From positions 62,001 to 126,000 of the forward strand of contig JAPKZB010000079.1 of NCBI GenBank assembly GCA_026393985.1: 64,000 bases of DNA. Reading direction: 5' to 3'. This document shows positions 35,959 to 44,845 of the stretch, one piece after another. Below the pieces are notes generated by a model. The model was not told the DNA's origin. It made no database searches and saw only the letters and a program-made list of their open reading frames with translations. The first letter of the stretch is position 1. The number at the start of each line of letters is the position of its first letter. The DNA comes from Acidobacteriota bacterium (GTDB taxonomy: Bacteria; Acidobacteriota; Terriglobia; Bryobacterales; Bryobacteraceae). The translations under genes were made by a program, and so were the position numbers.

Positions 35959-36034
35959 GTGCCCTTAGCTCAGCTGGTAGAGCGTCGGATTGTGGTTCCG
36001 AATGTCGCGGGTTCGAACCCCGTAGGGCACCCCA
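35959..36034 (+). tRNA. tRNA-His (anticodon GTG)
   Basis: A complete cloverleaf: acceptor GTGCCCT (35959-35965) pairs with AGGGCAC (36024-36030); D arm AGCTCAGCTGGTAGAGC; anticodon stem TCGGA/TCCGA with loop TTGTGGT (GTG at 35992-35994); T arm GCGGGTTCGAACCCCG. A G at 35958 can serve as the -1 residue of tRNA-His opposite the C discriminator at 36031, and CCA is encoded (36032-36034). Confidence 0.97.
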
Positions 36035-36095
36035 GTTCCGCCAGGTAGAAGACGTTATATCTCGCGGGAAGGCAGTATATGGCGTAAGGCGGCGG

Positions 36096-36101
36096 TATAC
36101 T
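36096..36101 (+). promoter_or_regulatory. -10-like box TATACT before the kinase gene
   Basis: TATACT lies 23 bases before the kinase ATG, so this unit would have a short leader, in contrast to the leaderless-type genes. The leader has GGGGAG and CTCCCC arms (36103-36124) that could pair. Confidence 0.35.
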
Positions 36102-36124
36102 CGGGGAGAGTAAGGCTCCTCCCC

Positions 36125-38491
36125 ATGGCTCTCAGCGAAGGTACGCACATCCACGAGTTTCGAGTCATTCGCTTGCTCGGCAAAGGTGGCATGGGCGAAG
36201 TGTATCTGGCTGAGGACACCAAGCTTGGGCGCGAGGTGGCGCTGAAGGTGCTGCGCGCGGAATTCGTCGATTCTCCGGCCCGCGGCAAGCGCTTCCTGCA
36301 GGAGGCCAAAGCCACCTCCCGGCTCAGTCATCCCAACGCCGCGCACGTCTATTCCTTTGGCGAGTGGGAGGGCGGGGCCTTCCTGGCCATCGAGTACATC
36401 CCGGGCGAAACGCTCAGCACCAGGATTCAACAGGGAACGTTCGCTTGGGAAGAGGTGGCCCGAGTGGGCGTGCAGACGGCGGAGGTGCTGCAGGCGGCGC
36501 ACGATCTGGGCATCGTGCATCGGGATATCAAGAGCCAGAACATCATGCTGGGCCCTAACGGCATCGTGAAGCTGCTCGATTTCGGCCTGGCCAAACTGAC
36601 GGCCGAGCCGGCCGGGACGGCGGTCTCCGAGACCGAGACGCAGTTGACGGCCGAAAACGCCGTGGTCGGCTCGCTGGGGTATATGAGCCCGGAACAGGCC
36701 TTGGGCAAGCCTCTCGACCGCCGAAGCGATCTGTTTTCCTTTGGCATTGTGCTCTATGAAATGGCCACGGGGCGGCGGCCGTTCCAGGGGATCAACCCGG
36801 TGGAGATCCTGTCCAAGGTCATTTCTTCGGCTCCCGATCCGGTTTCCAAGTGGAACTACGCCACGCCCGAGGAGATGGACCGCATCATCCGGAAGTGCCT
36901 CGAGAAGAATCCGGACGACCGGTATCAGTCCGCGCGGGAGATTGGGATCGATCTGCGGGCGTGGCTGAGTTCGCACCCCTCGCGGGGTACGGTGACGCAG
37001 GCGCGCCTCGCCCCGCCAGCCCCGGCGCCGCCAATCTCCCGGCGGCGGATCGGTTTGGCGGCCGCTGGGACGGCCGCGGCGGGCGCTGTGGGTTGGCGCC
37101 TCTACCGGTTCCTGCGGCCCGCCGGGCCGGCTTCGATCGCCGTGCTCCCGTTCGAGAACGACTCGGGAGCCGAAGATGCGCCGTTGAGTGACGGGCTGAC
37201 GGAGGCGCTGATCAACTTGATTGCGACCGCCGGAAACGTGCGGGTGATCTCGAGAAGCGCTGTTTTCCGCTTCAAGAAGATCGATGATCCGCTGGCGGTG
37301 GCGCGTCAGTTGAATGCGGCGGTGATGATGGTGGGGCGGCTGCGGCGGGTGCAGAACGGCATCAACATCTCCTTCGAACTGGTGGATGTGGCGACGGCGC
37401 AGCAGCTGTTAAGCCGTCAGCTTTCCACCTCGCTCAGTGGGTTTCAGGAGTTGGCGCAACAGATCGCTGATTTAGTGATGAGCTCGCTTGGCATTCGCCG
37501 GCGTAGTGCTGAGCCGTCGAAGGTTCACGTTGCCGACGGCGATGCTCACCTGCTGTATTTGAAGGGCCGCCATGCGCTCAACCGCCGCGTTCCGGATGCC
37601 TTTGCCAAGGCCCAGGATCTGTTTCAGCAGGCCATCGAAGCCGACCCCTCTTACGCTCTACCCTACGCCGGACTAGCGGACGTCTATTCGTTGCAGAGCG
37701 GCAGTCGCCCGCCGAACGAAGTCTGTCCGAAGGCCAAGGCCGCGGCGCTGAAGTCGATTGAGCTGGACCCGTCGCTCAGCGAAGGCCATACGGCGCTGGG
37801 GTTTGTGCAGATGCACTACGACTATGCCTGGGCCGCGGCGGAAGCGTCCTTTCAGCAGGCGCTGGCGCTGAACCCCAGCTATGCGCCGACGCATTCTAAC
37901 TACGCCCGGCTCCTGACTGCGCTGAAGCGGTTCTCCGAGGCGGAAGACCGGCAGAAGCGCGCGATGGAACTCGATCCGCTCTCGCCGGCGTTGGCGACGG
38001 CGCTGGGGGTGACTTACTATCATGCACGGCGGTACCCCGAAGCGGAAAAGACGTTGTTATCTGTTCTGGCGGACCAGCCGCGGTTCATTCAGGCGCAGTC
38101 GATGCTCGGCACGGTGCGGATGGCCATGCGCCGATACGCGGCGGCCATCGCCGATTTCGAAAAATGCCTGGAGATGATCGGAGAAGACGATTACGGCGTG
38201 GTGAGCGACTGGGGATTGGCGCAGGCTTTGAACGGCAATCGGGAGAAGACGCGGGATGCCATCCGGCGGATTGAGGCGCTCGCGGCGAGTTCGTATGTGG
38301 CGCCGTGCTTCTGGGCCGGACCCTACATCGGCCTGGGCGAGACCGCACGCGCGCTCGATCTGCTCGAACAATCGGTCGATCCGGATCACTCCTGGCCGGT
38401 TTATTACTACGGGGTCGAATCAAAGCTCGACCCCGTAAGGAAGGAGCCGCGTTTTCAGAAACTGATCACGCGGCTGGCCCTGCCTACCTGA
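36125..38491 (+). CDS. Membrane Ser/Thr protein kinase with TolB-like and TPR domains
   Basis: A 788-residue protein. The Hanks-type kinase spans ~1-280: glycine loop LLGKGGMGEVYLAED, Lys41 in VALKVL, HRDIKSQN (Asp134), DFGLAK, and SPEQ as the APE-like motif. One membrane helix near 305-327 is followed by a TolB/FlgO-like segment (SIAVLPFENDSGAEDAPLSDGLTE, ~335-460) and then about five TPR units (ALPYAGLADVYSLQSG; APTHSNYARLLTALKRFSEAE). This intracellular kinase with an external repeat sensor is typical of acidobacteria. Target unknown. It overlaps the convergent gene by 8 bases. Confidence 0.92.
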   Translation: MALSEGTHIHEFRVIRLLGKGGMGEVYLAEDTKLGREVALKVLRAEFVDSPARGKRFLQEAKATSRLSHPNAAHVYSFGEWEGGAFLAIEYIPGETLSTRIQQGTFAWEEVARVGVQTAEVLQAAHDLGIVHRDIKSQNIMLGPNGIVKLLDFGLAKLTAEPAGTAVSETETQLTAENAVVGSLGYMSPEQALGKPLDRRSDLFSFGIVLYEMATGRRPFQGINPVEILSKVISSAPDPVSKWNYATPEEMDRIIRKCLEKNPDDRYQSAREIGIDLRAWLSSHPSRGTVTQARLAPPAPAPPISRRRIGLAAAGTAAAGAVGWRLYRFLRPAGPASIAVLPFENDSGAEDAPLSDGLTEALINLIATAGNVRVISRSAVFRFKKIDDPLAVARQLNAAVMMVGRLRRVQNGINISFELVDVATAQQLLSRQLSTSLSGFQELAQQIADLVMSSLGIRRRSAEPSKVHVADGDAHLLYLKGRHALNRRVPDAFAKAQDLFQQAIEADPSYALPYAGLADVYSLQSGSRPPNEVCPKAKAAALKSIELDPSLSEGHTALGFVQMHYDYAWAAAEASFQQALALNPSYAPTHSNYARLLTALKRFSEAEDRQKRAMELDPLSPALATALGVTYYHARRYPEAEKTLLSVLADQPRFIQAQSMLGTVRMAMRRYAAAIADFEKCLEMIGEDDYGVVSDWGLAQALNGNREKTRDAIRRIEALAASSYVAPCFWAGPYIGLGETARALDLLEQSVDPDHSWPVYYYGVESKLDPVRKEPRFQKLITRLALPT

Positions 38492-40406
38492 CCGCGAGCG
38501 GGACCGCTTGCGCGGCTCGCGGAAACACCCGGCCGTTGTCGAACGTGGCGAAGACGGAAACCGGTTGGTTGCCGGGCGCCAGGCCCGTGGGAACGGTAGC
38601 CCGGAGCACCCAGGCGCCGGGTCCGGACGGCTGCGGCACGACCGATGCAGCTGCCTGGTCGCCGATCCGGACCGTGTATCGAATATCCGGCCGGAGGGTG
38701 ATGCCCGTACAGTAGATGTCCAGCAAGTCCCCGGCCGCGGCCGGGCTTTCCGGAATAACGGGGCGTCGCGATCCTGCAAAGAAGATGGACGGGCCGTTGA
38801 AGAGGAAAGGCTCGACAACGTCGACCGTAAGGGTCGCCCGGGCCGTGGTGGCCTCAGGCAGGTTGACGAGTAAGAGTGTCTTCAGCAGCGAGGGGCTGGG
38901 GGCGGGGGCGGTAGTTGTCGTTAATCCTGTGGGTAGCCGCAGGTTGATCTGGGTCGGGCTGGCGTAGAGGATTTCGACGGGTAAGCCTTCCAGGGAGACC
39001 GTGGCTTGCGCCGCCTGAGCCGGCAAGGAGCGGCCAAACAGGCTGACAATGGAGCCGGGCGTCGACACCGCCGGAAGGACTTGCGTAATCGCCATCGCGG
39101 GGGGGGAGAGTTCCGGCTGCGGCCCCACCGCGGTGAGGGTCATTACGCCCTGCGCATCAATGGTCGTGTTCAGGCGCGCCCGGAACAGGCCGGGCTTCAG
39201 CAAATAGGCCAATAGCGGGTCGTCGCCGAGAAGCGGGTAGTCCTGATAGACGACCGTATCGCCGGTGGCGTTGAAGCGGGTGTCGTTCAGGTCCGGTTGC
39301 AGCGGCAGCACCCGTGCCGGCGGTCCCTCCACGGTGAAGCCGGTCAGCACCGCGCCGGGCCGCGTAAAGCCGCGGCCGGCCAAGCTGATGTTGGCCAGAC
39401 CGGCCAGCACCGTGCCCGCTTCGTTGCGGAGTGTGTGGATGGTGATGAGGCCTCTGGTGGACGCCGTCTCCGGGGTCGAGGAGGTGAGGATGCGTTCGCC
39501 GCGGACCTCGTAGGTAATGCTTTCCGGGTTGCGCAGCAGCGCGCCGCCGTTACCGGTGGCGGTGCGGAGCTGAACGTAGAGGGACGACGGGCTCTGCAGC
39601 ATGGCCTCCAGGCCCGCCATGGCCGCGGCGTTGGCGGGGTCGAGAATCTGCCGGAAGGTGATGGTGCCGGAGCTGCCCGCCGTGGCGACGGTGTTCGGGA
39701 TGGGGGCTTCGATGACGGTGGGGCCAAAGGCGGCTACACTGCGCAGGGCCAATCCCGCGATGACGGCGGCGCTGTTGCCGGCGCGGTAGCGCACCTGATA
39801 CTGCAACTCGGCCGCGGTGATGGGCGAGCCGGGAGTGCGGCGCAGGTAGGTGGCGCGGATGGCCACCGCGGCGCCTTCGAGGTCCCGTGGAGGACTCAAC
39901 TGCGCGAGGGCGATGGCCTCGGCGCCTTCGAGAGTGAACGCGGGGTTCAGGGAGTAGCCCTCGGCGCGCTCTTCGGTCTGCAGGAAGAGAGTCCAACCGG
40001 CCTCGCCAGCCGTGGTTTCGAGCGTGGAACCGCGCAGGACGACGGTGCTGCGGCCGGCGGGAAGAACGAGCGGATTAGCCGCCGTGATCCCGAAGGTGAG
40101 CTGCGCCTGGGGCCGCCGGAGCGCTATCTCAGTGAGGCGCACCGGGCGGTCCATGACCGCATCGAGCAGAAGCTCCGAGACGGCGAAGTAGCGGGTTTGG
40201 CCGCCGTCGACGCTGAGCCGGTCGATGCGGAGCTGGGCCTGGATCGTTCCCAGGCCATCGGGAAGGACCAGCTGCCCCTGGGGGCGGTAAGACGTGCGGG
40301 GCGGTCCCGGCGGGTTGCCCCCGCCGTCGGGTCCGCACCGACCACATTGTGCATTTGCCGGACCGGACGCTAACGAGATACAGAAAAGAGCAGTTCCGAG
40401 CTTCAT
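38484..40406 (-). CDS. Secreted protein with TIGR03437-like C-terminal domain
   Basis: About 640 residues. Signal peptide MKLGTALFCISLASGPANA, then long β-rich domains (~30-400), then the Solibacter-type C-terminal domain: PAVSTPGSIVSLFGRSLP, LEGLPVEILYASPTQINLRLP, FFAGSRRPVIPESPAAAG, DLLDIYCTGITLRP and a final GNQPVSVFATFDNG. That domain is the best taxonomic marker in the window. The ATG at 40406 begins the signal peptide; the frame is open upstream to 40442. A TATGAT lies 9 bases before the ATG. Function unknown, probably cell-surface. Confidence 0.85.
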   Translation of the reverse strand: MKLGTALFCISLASGPANAQCGRCGPDGGGNPPGPPRTSYRPQGQLVLPDGLGTIQAQLRIDRLSVDGGQTRYFAVSELLLDAVMDRPVRLTEIALRRPQAQLTFGITAANPLVLPAGRSTVVLRGSTLETTAGEAGWTLFLQTEERAEGYSLNPAFTLEGAEAIALAQLSPPRDLEGAAVAIRATYLRRTPGSPITAAELQYQVRYRAGNSAAVIAGLALRSVAAFGPTVIEAPIPNTVATAGSSGTITFRQILDPANAAAMAGLEAMLQSPSSLYVQLRTATGNGGALLRNPESITYEVRGERILTSSTPETASTRGLITIHTLRNEAGTVLAGLANISLAGRGFTRPGAVLTGFTVEGPPARVLPLQPDLNDTRFNATGDTVVYQDYPLLGDDPLLAYLLKPGLFRARLNTTIDAQGVMTLTAVGPQPELSPPAMAITQVLPAVSTPGSIVSLFGRSLPAQAAQATVSLEGLPVEILYASPTQINLRLPTGLTTTTAPAPSPSLLKTLLLVNLPEATTARATLTVDVVEPFLFNGPSIFFAGSRRPVIPESPAAAGDLLDIYCTGITLRPDIRYTVRIGDQAAASVVPQPSGPGAWVLRATVPTGLAPGNQPVSVFATFDNGRVFPRAAQAVPLAVR

Positions 40407-40451
40407 GGCACTCGGATCATACTCCTTCGCGACCCCAAGCACAATGAGGCG

Positions 40452-42386
40452 TCAGCGACCGGCGTAAACCACCGTGGTCCGGGTGGTATGGGAGAGTCCG
40501 TTCTGCGCCGTGACGGTGAGGTCGAAGCGGTACTCGCCGGGCCCACCGCCGAACTGGACGGTTACCTTGGGCCGGTCAGCGTGGTTCAGCGCGGCGGGGA
40601 GCCCCGCGACGCGCCACTGGTAGCTGACAATCTGGCCGCCGCCGGGCACGGTGGACAAGGATCCGTCGAGTTCCATTTCGCGCAGGAGGACAGGGCCGGG
40701 GATGGACTGAACGCTGGCGGCAGGCCGGTAAATGATCCGGGCGGCCTCCTCCGCGGCTTGCCGGGGAGACTGTTCCACCAGGTCCGGTTCGCGGTAGACC
40801 GCGCCGAAGCGGAGCGCGTTGTTCTGGAAGGAATAGACGAGATTCGCCCAGTCGTCGTGGCCGCGCAGGACGGTGCCTTCGCCGCCGTTGAGGTCAGCGG
40901 TGACGAAGCGGTCGCCTCGGTTGCCATCGCAGTTCCAATCGAGCCCAAAGCCGTCGGTAATCGATTCGACGACGACGGCGGAACGGCAGTTGTAGGCAAG
41001 GGCCGGGAGTTCGGTTCGCTCCTCAATGGTACGGTTGGGCAGCGCGACGCGGACACGGGCGGGCAGGCTGGCGGCGGGGTAAAAGGGCGCGGCTTCGTTC
41101 AACGCCGATTCGTCGAGGGTGGGGAGTTCGAGACGGGAGAAGTCGTAGCGGTAGAGGAGTTGTTCGGGTTCGGCGCGGAGTGCACTCGCATCGGCGCTGC
41201 CGGTGAATCGCTGCAACTGGAAGGGCACGCCGCGGAACTGGTGGCGGTAGTTCATGACGCTGCGGTAGTTCGGTTTATTATTCACGTCGTCCCGTCCGCC
41301 GTGGCGGAGACCGAGGCTGTGGCCGAGTTCGTGCATCAGCGTTCCGGCAATCGCGCCGGCATCCGTGTTCGGGAGGGTGACCATCAGATCGTCGCCCGGC
41401 GTCTCGCTGATGCCGGAGCTGGGGTTATCCGCTTCGTATTGGTGGCCGAAGATGGCGTAGCGAAACGCAAAGCGCCGGGGATTGCGCTCGCCGAAGTTGG
41501 CCGGATCGGCCTTGATCCTGGCGAACGCCGGGCCGAAGAGCAGGACATCCTGGTGGAGGATCTCGTTGCTGAGGTCGATGTGCAGGTCGATGCCGGTGGA
41601 GCCATCGGGATTCTGCACCGGGGCCCTTGCAAAGGCGTCGATGACGATTTGCAGCGCTTCGGCCGGCGGCTTGTGGCTGTGGCCGTCCCCAGCTTTGCCC
41701 ATGTAGTCGATTTCGAGGAAGACGTCTTTGCGGAGCGGGTTGGCGCCGAGCGCGGGGAGGTCGAGGTCGATTTCGCCATCGCCATTGGTGTCGACGCCGA
41801 AGGTTTCCCAATCGTCCCAGAGGCCGTCGCCATCGGTGTCGCGCTCGACGCGCAGATAAAGGACGGTATCGTTGAAGTCCTGGTCGCCGTTGTTACGGGT
41901 GTCTTCCCAGCCGAGGTAGAGCAGCGTGCCCTGGTATTTACCGGGGTGGATCTCCCGTTCGAGGAGATGGTCGGCGCCATCGGCGTTCTTGTCTTTGTTA
42001 CTCGACCAGAAATCGTCACATTCGCCGCGGCCAAGTTTGTCCACGCAGAGGCCGAGCTCGAAACTGGTGCCGGCGGGAAAGCCGTCGATTTGATTGGGGG
42101 TGCTGGGATCGCTGTCGAAGGTCACCCGGCAGCCGAAGGCCGCGAGTTTGTCAGTAACGAGCGGCAGCCCCAGTCCTTTGCCGGGCCTTTCGGTCCGGCA
42201 ACCGGAGGAGCCGAGGATGACTTCCTTCCCGCCCGGGTAGGTGGCGCGCCCCAGGAATACCGTGTTCCGGTACCCGGATTCCATGTTGACGAAGTCGAGC
42301 GAGACGCGCCCGGCCTCGCGGATAACAACGTCCCGGGCGGTCAGGATCGTTGCTATCCCAAATAGCAGCAGACACTTAGTGCTCAT
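40452..42386 (-). CDS. Secreted metzincin-type metalloprotease with DUF4114 and PKD domains
   Basis: A 644-residue protein. After the signal peptide come a DUF4114-like domain (GKYQGTLLYLGWEDTRNNGDQDFNDTV split by the usual Asp-rich turn), calcium-type repeats (DTDGDGLWDDWE, DTNGDGEIDLD), and the zinc site HELGHSLGLRH matching HExxHxxGxxH with Met-turn SVMNY. The C-terminal domain is PKD-like (ELDGSLSTVPGGGQIVSYQWRV). It should be an extracellular Zn/Ca-dependent endopeptidase. TATACT at 42394-42399 ends 7 bases before the ATG. Confidence 0.82.
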   Translation of the reverse strand: MSTKCLLLFGIATILTARDVVIREAGRVSLDFVNMESGYRNTVFLGRATYPGGKEVILGSSGCRTERPGKGLGLPLVTDKLAAFGCRVTFDSDPSTPNQIDGFPAGTSFELGLCVDKLGRGECDDFWSSNKDKNADGADHLLEREIHPGKYQGTLLYLGWEDTRNNGDQDFNDTVLYLRVERDTDGDGLWDDWETFGVDTNGDGEIDLDLPALGANPLRKDVFLEIDYMGKAGDGHSHKPPAEALQIVIDAFARAPVQNPDGSTGIDLHIDLSNEILHQDVLLFGPAFARIKADPANFGERNPRRFAFRYAIFGHQYEADNPSSGISETPGDDLMVTLPNTDAGAIAGTLMHELGHSLGLRHGGRDDVNNKPNYRSVMNYRHQFRGVPFQLQRFTGSADASALRAEPEQLLYRYDFSRLELPTLDESALNEAAPFYPAASLPARVRVALPNRTIEERTELPALAYNCRSAVVVESITDGFGLDWNCDGNRGDRFVTADLNGGEGTVLRGHDDWANLVYSFQNNALRFGAVYREPDLVEQSPRQAAEEAARIIYRPAASVQSIPGPVLLREMELDGSLSTVPGGGQIVSYQWRVAGLPAALNHADRPKVTVQFGGGPGEYRFDLTVTAQNGLSHTTRTTVVYAGR

Positions 42387-42393
42387 GCCGCCG

Positions 42394-42399
42394 AGTATA
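42394..42399 (-). promoter_or_regulatory. -10-like box TATACT before the metzincin gene
   Basis: On the minus strand TATACT (5 of 6 to consensus) ends 7 bases before the ATG at 42386; no ribosome site fits in between. Confidence 0.45.
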
Positions 42400-42407
42400 C
42401 ACCCCGG

Positions 42408-42872
42408 TCAGTGGCTGGACGGGGTGGCTTCGAGGTTGACGTTCTTCCAATCTCCCCGCATGATAGCCGTGCGAATCTCGGCGGCGGTGTACTTTTCCTC
42501 GTGCAACTGCTTGGCGAGCAGGGCTTCCTTCATGCAGGTGCCGCAGTGCGAGCTGTGGTTATCGCGGAAGCAGTCGAGCAGGCCTTTGTGGCCGGCCGAG
42601 CGGTCGCAGTAGCAGTAGCAGGGCTGCTGGGCGAGGATTTCGGGGATCTCTTTGGCGACCTGGTAGGCCATGCGGATGATGGGGTCGGTGAAGGTTTTCG
42701 GGTCGAGGGTAGGGGGGAAGGGTTTGGCGGCGGCGGCGGTTTCGTGGAAGTAGGGTACGAGCGGGGTGGGGGGCGTCTTCTTCACACTGGCGGCGGGCTC
42801 CGGCGTTGTCGGTGATTCGGTGGTGCAACCGGCGAGCAGCAGCAGAGGGAGGCAGAGAATGAGGGCGCGCAT
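42408..42872 (-). CDS. Lipoprotein with PCYCxC motif
   Basis: A 154-residue protein. A lipoprotein signal (LLLLLAGC, lipid on Cys16) is followed by a Pro/Thr-rich linker, then PCYCYCDRSAGHKGLLDCF and HCGTCMKEALLA. The PCYCGC family (here PCYCYC) is of unknown function; its dense cysteines suggest metal or redox chemistry at the membrane surface. Its ATG follows a TAGACT box by exactly 6 bases, within a palindrome shared with the divergent permease gene. Confidence 0.78.
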   Translation of the reverse strand: MRALILCLPLLLLAGCTTESPTTPEPAASVKKTPPTPLVPYFHETAAAAKPFPPTLDPKTFTDPIIRMAYQVAKEIPEILAQQPCYCYCDRSAGHKGLLDCFRDNHSSHCGTCMKEALLAKQLHEEKYTAAEIRTAIMRGDWKNVNLEATPSSH

Positions 42873-42878
42873 CTCTTT

Positions 42879-42900
42879 AGTCTAGCGGACCCGCTAGACT
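42879..42900. promoter_or_regulatory. Palindromic divergent promoter
   Basis: Arms AGTCTAGCGG and CCGCTAGACT form a perfect 10-bp inverted repeat around a 2-base centre. Each arm carries TAGACT reading outward, a -10-like box for the lipoprotein gene (6 bases before its ATG) and for the permease gene (12 bases before its ATG, with GGGAGAG in the leader). The symmetry could also be an operator. Confidence 0.5.
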
Positions 42901-42912
42901 GGGAGAGACTCC

Positions 42913-43719
42913 ATGGGGCTTCCCGGTACTCTGTTTCTGCGCAACCTCTTTGCGCGCCGTAACCTGCTGTTTCAACTGATTGCCCGCGACTTCCGCCAAC
43001 GCTACATCGGTTCGGCGGCGGGCTGGATGTGGGGTCTCGTGCATCCCACCGTGCAACTGGCCAGTTGGACCTTCGTCTTCTCCTACTGCATGAAAACCCC
43101 GATGCCGCCCGGGGAGGCTACCGAAAATTACACCCTTTTTCTGCTGTGCGGGTATCTGCCGTGGATGCTCTTCCAGGAAGCCGTGCAGCGCAGCGCCAAC
43201 TGCATTCTTGAACACGCCAACCTGATCACCAAAACGGTGTTTCCGAGCGAGATGCTGCCGATCTCCGTCTTTTTTTCGTCGATGATGAATCATCTGCTGG
43301 CGGTGCTGCTGGCCGTGGCGGCCGTCGCCTTCTGGGACCGCCATCTGCACTGGACGCTGCTGTTTCTGCCGCTGTACACGGGCTTGCTCGGGATGCTGGC
43401 CGTGGGCATCGGCTGGGTGTTCGCGAGTCTGCAGGTGTATCTGCGTGATACGGCGCAGGGCGTAATGGTGCTGCTGACGCTCTGGTTCTGGGTGACGCCC
43501 ATCTTCATCAACGAAGAGCAGGTACCGGAGGGCTTGCGCTTCGTGCTGCGGGGCAATCCGCTATCACTGTTTGTGAAGGCCTACCGGGCCCGGCTGCTCT
43601 CAAGTGAGCTGCCGAACCCGGAGGAGTTGGCTGTGATGGCGATGTGGAGCGTGGGCGCGTTCGTGGCGGGCGGCCTGTTTTTCCGCTACCTGAAGCGCGG
43701 CTTTGCGGACGTGCTTTAG
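42913..43719 (+). CDS. ABC-2 type permease, polysaccharide-export (Wzm) family
   Basis: A 268-residue protein with six helices and the family N terminus (LIARDFRQRYIGSAAGWMWGLVHP), the VFPSEMLPISVFFSSMMNHL region, and LYLRD-like LQVYLRDTAQGV with NPLSLFVKAYR. Wzm proteins form the membrane channel for O-antigen or teichoic/capsular polymer export with a Wzt ATPase. No Wzt gene or glycan cluster flanks it. It shares a TTAG stop overlap with the convergent aminotransferase. Confidence 0.82.
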   Translation: MGLPGTLFLRNLFARRNLLFQLIARDFRQRYIGSAAGWMWGLVHPTVQLASWTFVFSYCMKTPMPPGEATENYTLFLLCGYLPWMLFQEAVQRSANCILEHANLITKTVFPSEMLPISVFFSSMMNHLLAVLLAVAAVAFWDRHLHWTLLFLPLYTGLLGMLAVGIGWVFASLQVYLRDTAQGVMVLLTLWFWVTPIFINEEQVPEGLRFVLRGNPLSLFVKAYRARLLSSELPNPEELAVMAMWSVGAFVAGGLFFRYLKRGFADVL

Positions 43720-44828
43720 AGCGCCTCTTTGAGGGCGGACAGCAGCAGGTCCACGTGGGCCGACTGCGAGCCTTCGCCCATCAGACCGATGCGGAATACC
43801 TGCCCGGCGAGGGGCCCGAAGCCGCCGAGGATCTCGATGCCGTGCCGCTCCATCAGCTTCTTGCGGACTTCGAGGTCGCTCACGCCGGCGGGGACTTTCG
43901 GCGTGTGGAGCGCCCACATGCGGTTCTCGGCCGGGACGAGCATTTCAAGGCCAAGCGCCTCGAGGCCGGCCGTGAGCTTGGCGGCGTTCGTCCGGTGGCG
44001 TTCGAAGCGGGCTTCGACGCCTTCGTCGAGGATCAGCGCGATGCCTTCGCGCAGGGCGTAGAACATGGAGATGGGTGCCGTGTGGTGGTAGCGGTGGGCG
44101 CCATCGTAGTACTCGCTGAGCAGCTTGAGATCGAGATACCAGGTGCGGATCGGAGTCTGCCGGGCGCGCAGGCGGTCCATGGCGCGGGGCGAGCAGGAGA
44201 TGGGCGCCAGGCCAGGCGGGCAGCTCATGCCTTTCTGCGTGCAGCTGTAGGCGATGTCGATGCCGACCGCGTCCATGTTGATGGGCATGGTGCCGAGCGA
44301 GGTGACGCAGTCGCCGATGGTGAGCGCGTCGACTTCGCGGGCGGCCTGCGCGATGGCGTGTCCGGGCGTCGAAACGCCGGTGGAGGTCTCGCCGTGGACG
44401 AAGGCGACTACCTGCGGTTTCTCGCGGTGGATGGCCTCGGCAGCCTCGGCGTCGCTGACCTTCTGGCCCCAGGGCTTTTCAATGCGAACGACGTTGGCCT
44501 GCTGGCGATTGCCCATTTCGGTGAGGCGGTCGCAGAAGTAGCCGTTGGCGAAGACGAGGAATTTCGACCCCGGTTCGACGAAGTTGGAGACGGCGGCCTC
44601 CATGCCGGCGCTGCCGGTGCCGGACAGGGCCAGCGTGAATGGATTCTGGGTGCCAAAGACCTGTTGGAGGCCGGCGCGGATCTCTTCGTTGACCTGGAAG
44701 AAGAACGGGTCGAGGTGACCGACGACCGGTTTGGCCATTGCCTCGTACACGCGGGGCGCCACCATGGACGGACCCGGTCCGAACAGCAGGCGCTTGGGCG
44801 GCGATAGAGGAGCGAGTGGAGCAGACAT
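43716..44828 (-). CDS. Alanine-glyoxylate / serine-pyruvate aminotransferase family protein
   Basis: A 370-residue class V PLP enzyme: LLFGPGPSMVAPRVYEAM, ALSGTGSAGMEAAVSN (phosphate-binding), VHGETSTGVSTPG, IGDCVTSLG and the Schiff-base Lys in YSCTQKGMSCPPGLAP. It probably transfers amino groups between alanine or serine and glyoxylate or hydroxypyruvate. The chosen start is ATG 44828 (MSAPLAPLSPPKRLLFGPGP); an in-frame ATG at 44858 lies beyond the -10 box. It starts 18 bases from the divergent hrpB TTG. Confidence 0.92.
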   Translation of the reverse strand: MSAPLAPLSPPKRLLFGPGPSMVAPRVYEAMAKPVVGHLDPFFFQVNEEIRAGLQQVFGTQNPFTLALSGTGSAGMEAAVSNFVEPGSKFLVFANGYFCDRLTEMGNRQQANVVRIEKPWGQKVSDAEAAEAIHREKPQVVAFVHGETSTGVSTPGHAIAQAAREVDALTIGDCVTSLGTMPINMDAVGIDIAYSCTQKGMSCPPGLAPISCSPRAMDRLRARQTPIRTWYLDLKLLSEYYDGAHRYHHTAPISMFYALREGIALILDEGVEARFERHRTNAAKLTAGLEALGLEMLVPAENRMWALHTPKVPAGVSDLEVRKKLMERHGIEILGGFGPLAGQVFRIGLMGEGSQSAHVDLLLSALKEAL

Positions 44829-44833
44829 GTCGA

Positions 44834-44840
44834 TAGGATA
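44834..44840. promoter_or_regulatory. Interlocked divergent -10 boxes (TAGGATA)
   Basis: Plus strand TAGGAT (44834-44839) ends 6 bases before the hrpB TTG at 44846. Minus strand TATCCT (44835-44840) ends 6 bases before the aminotransferase ATG at 44828. The two elements share five base pairs, leaving both genes without 5' leaders. Confidence 0.5.
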
Positions 44841-44845
44841 TCCTT

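Noticed and set aside
36103-36124. RNA switch in the kinase leader (GGGGAG...CTCCCC)
   Set aside because: The hairpin is short with a long loop, and the leader is only about 17 bases; too weak to call.
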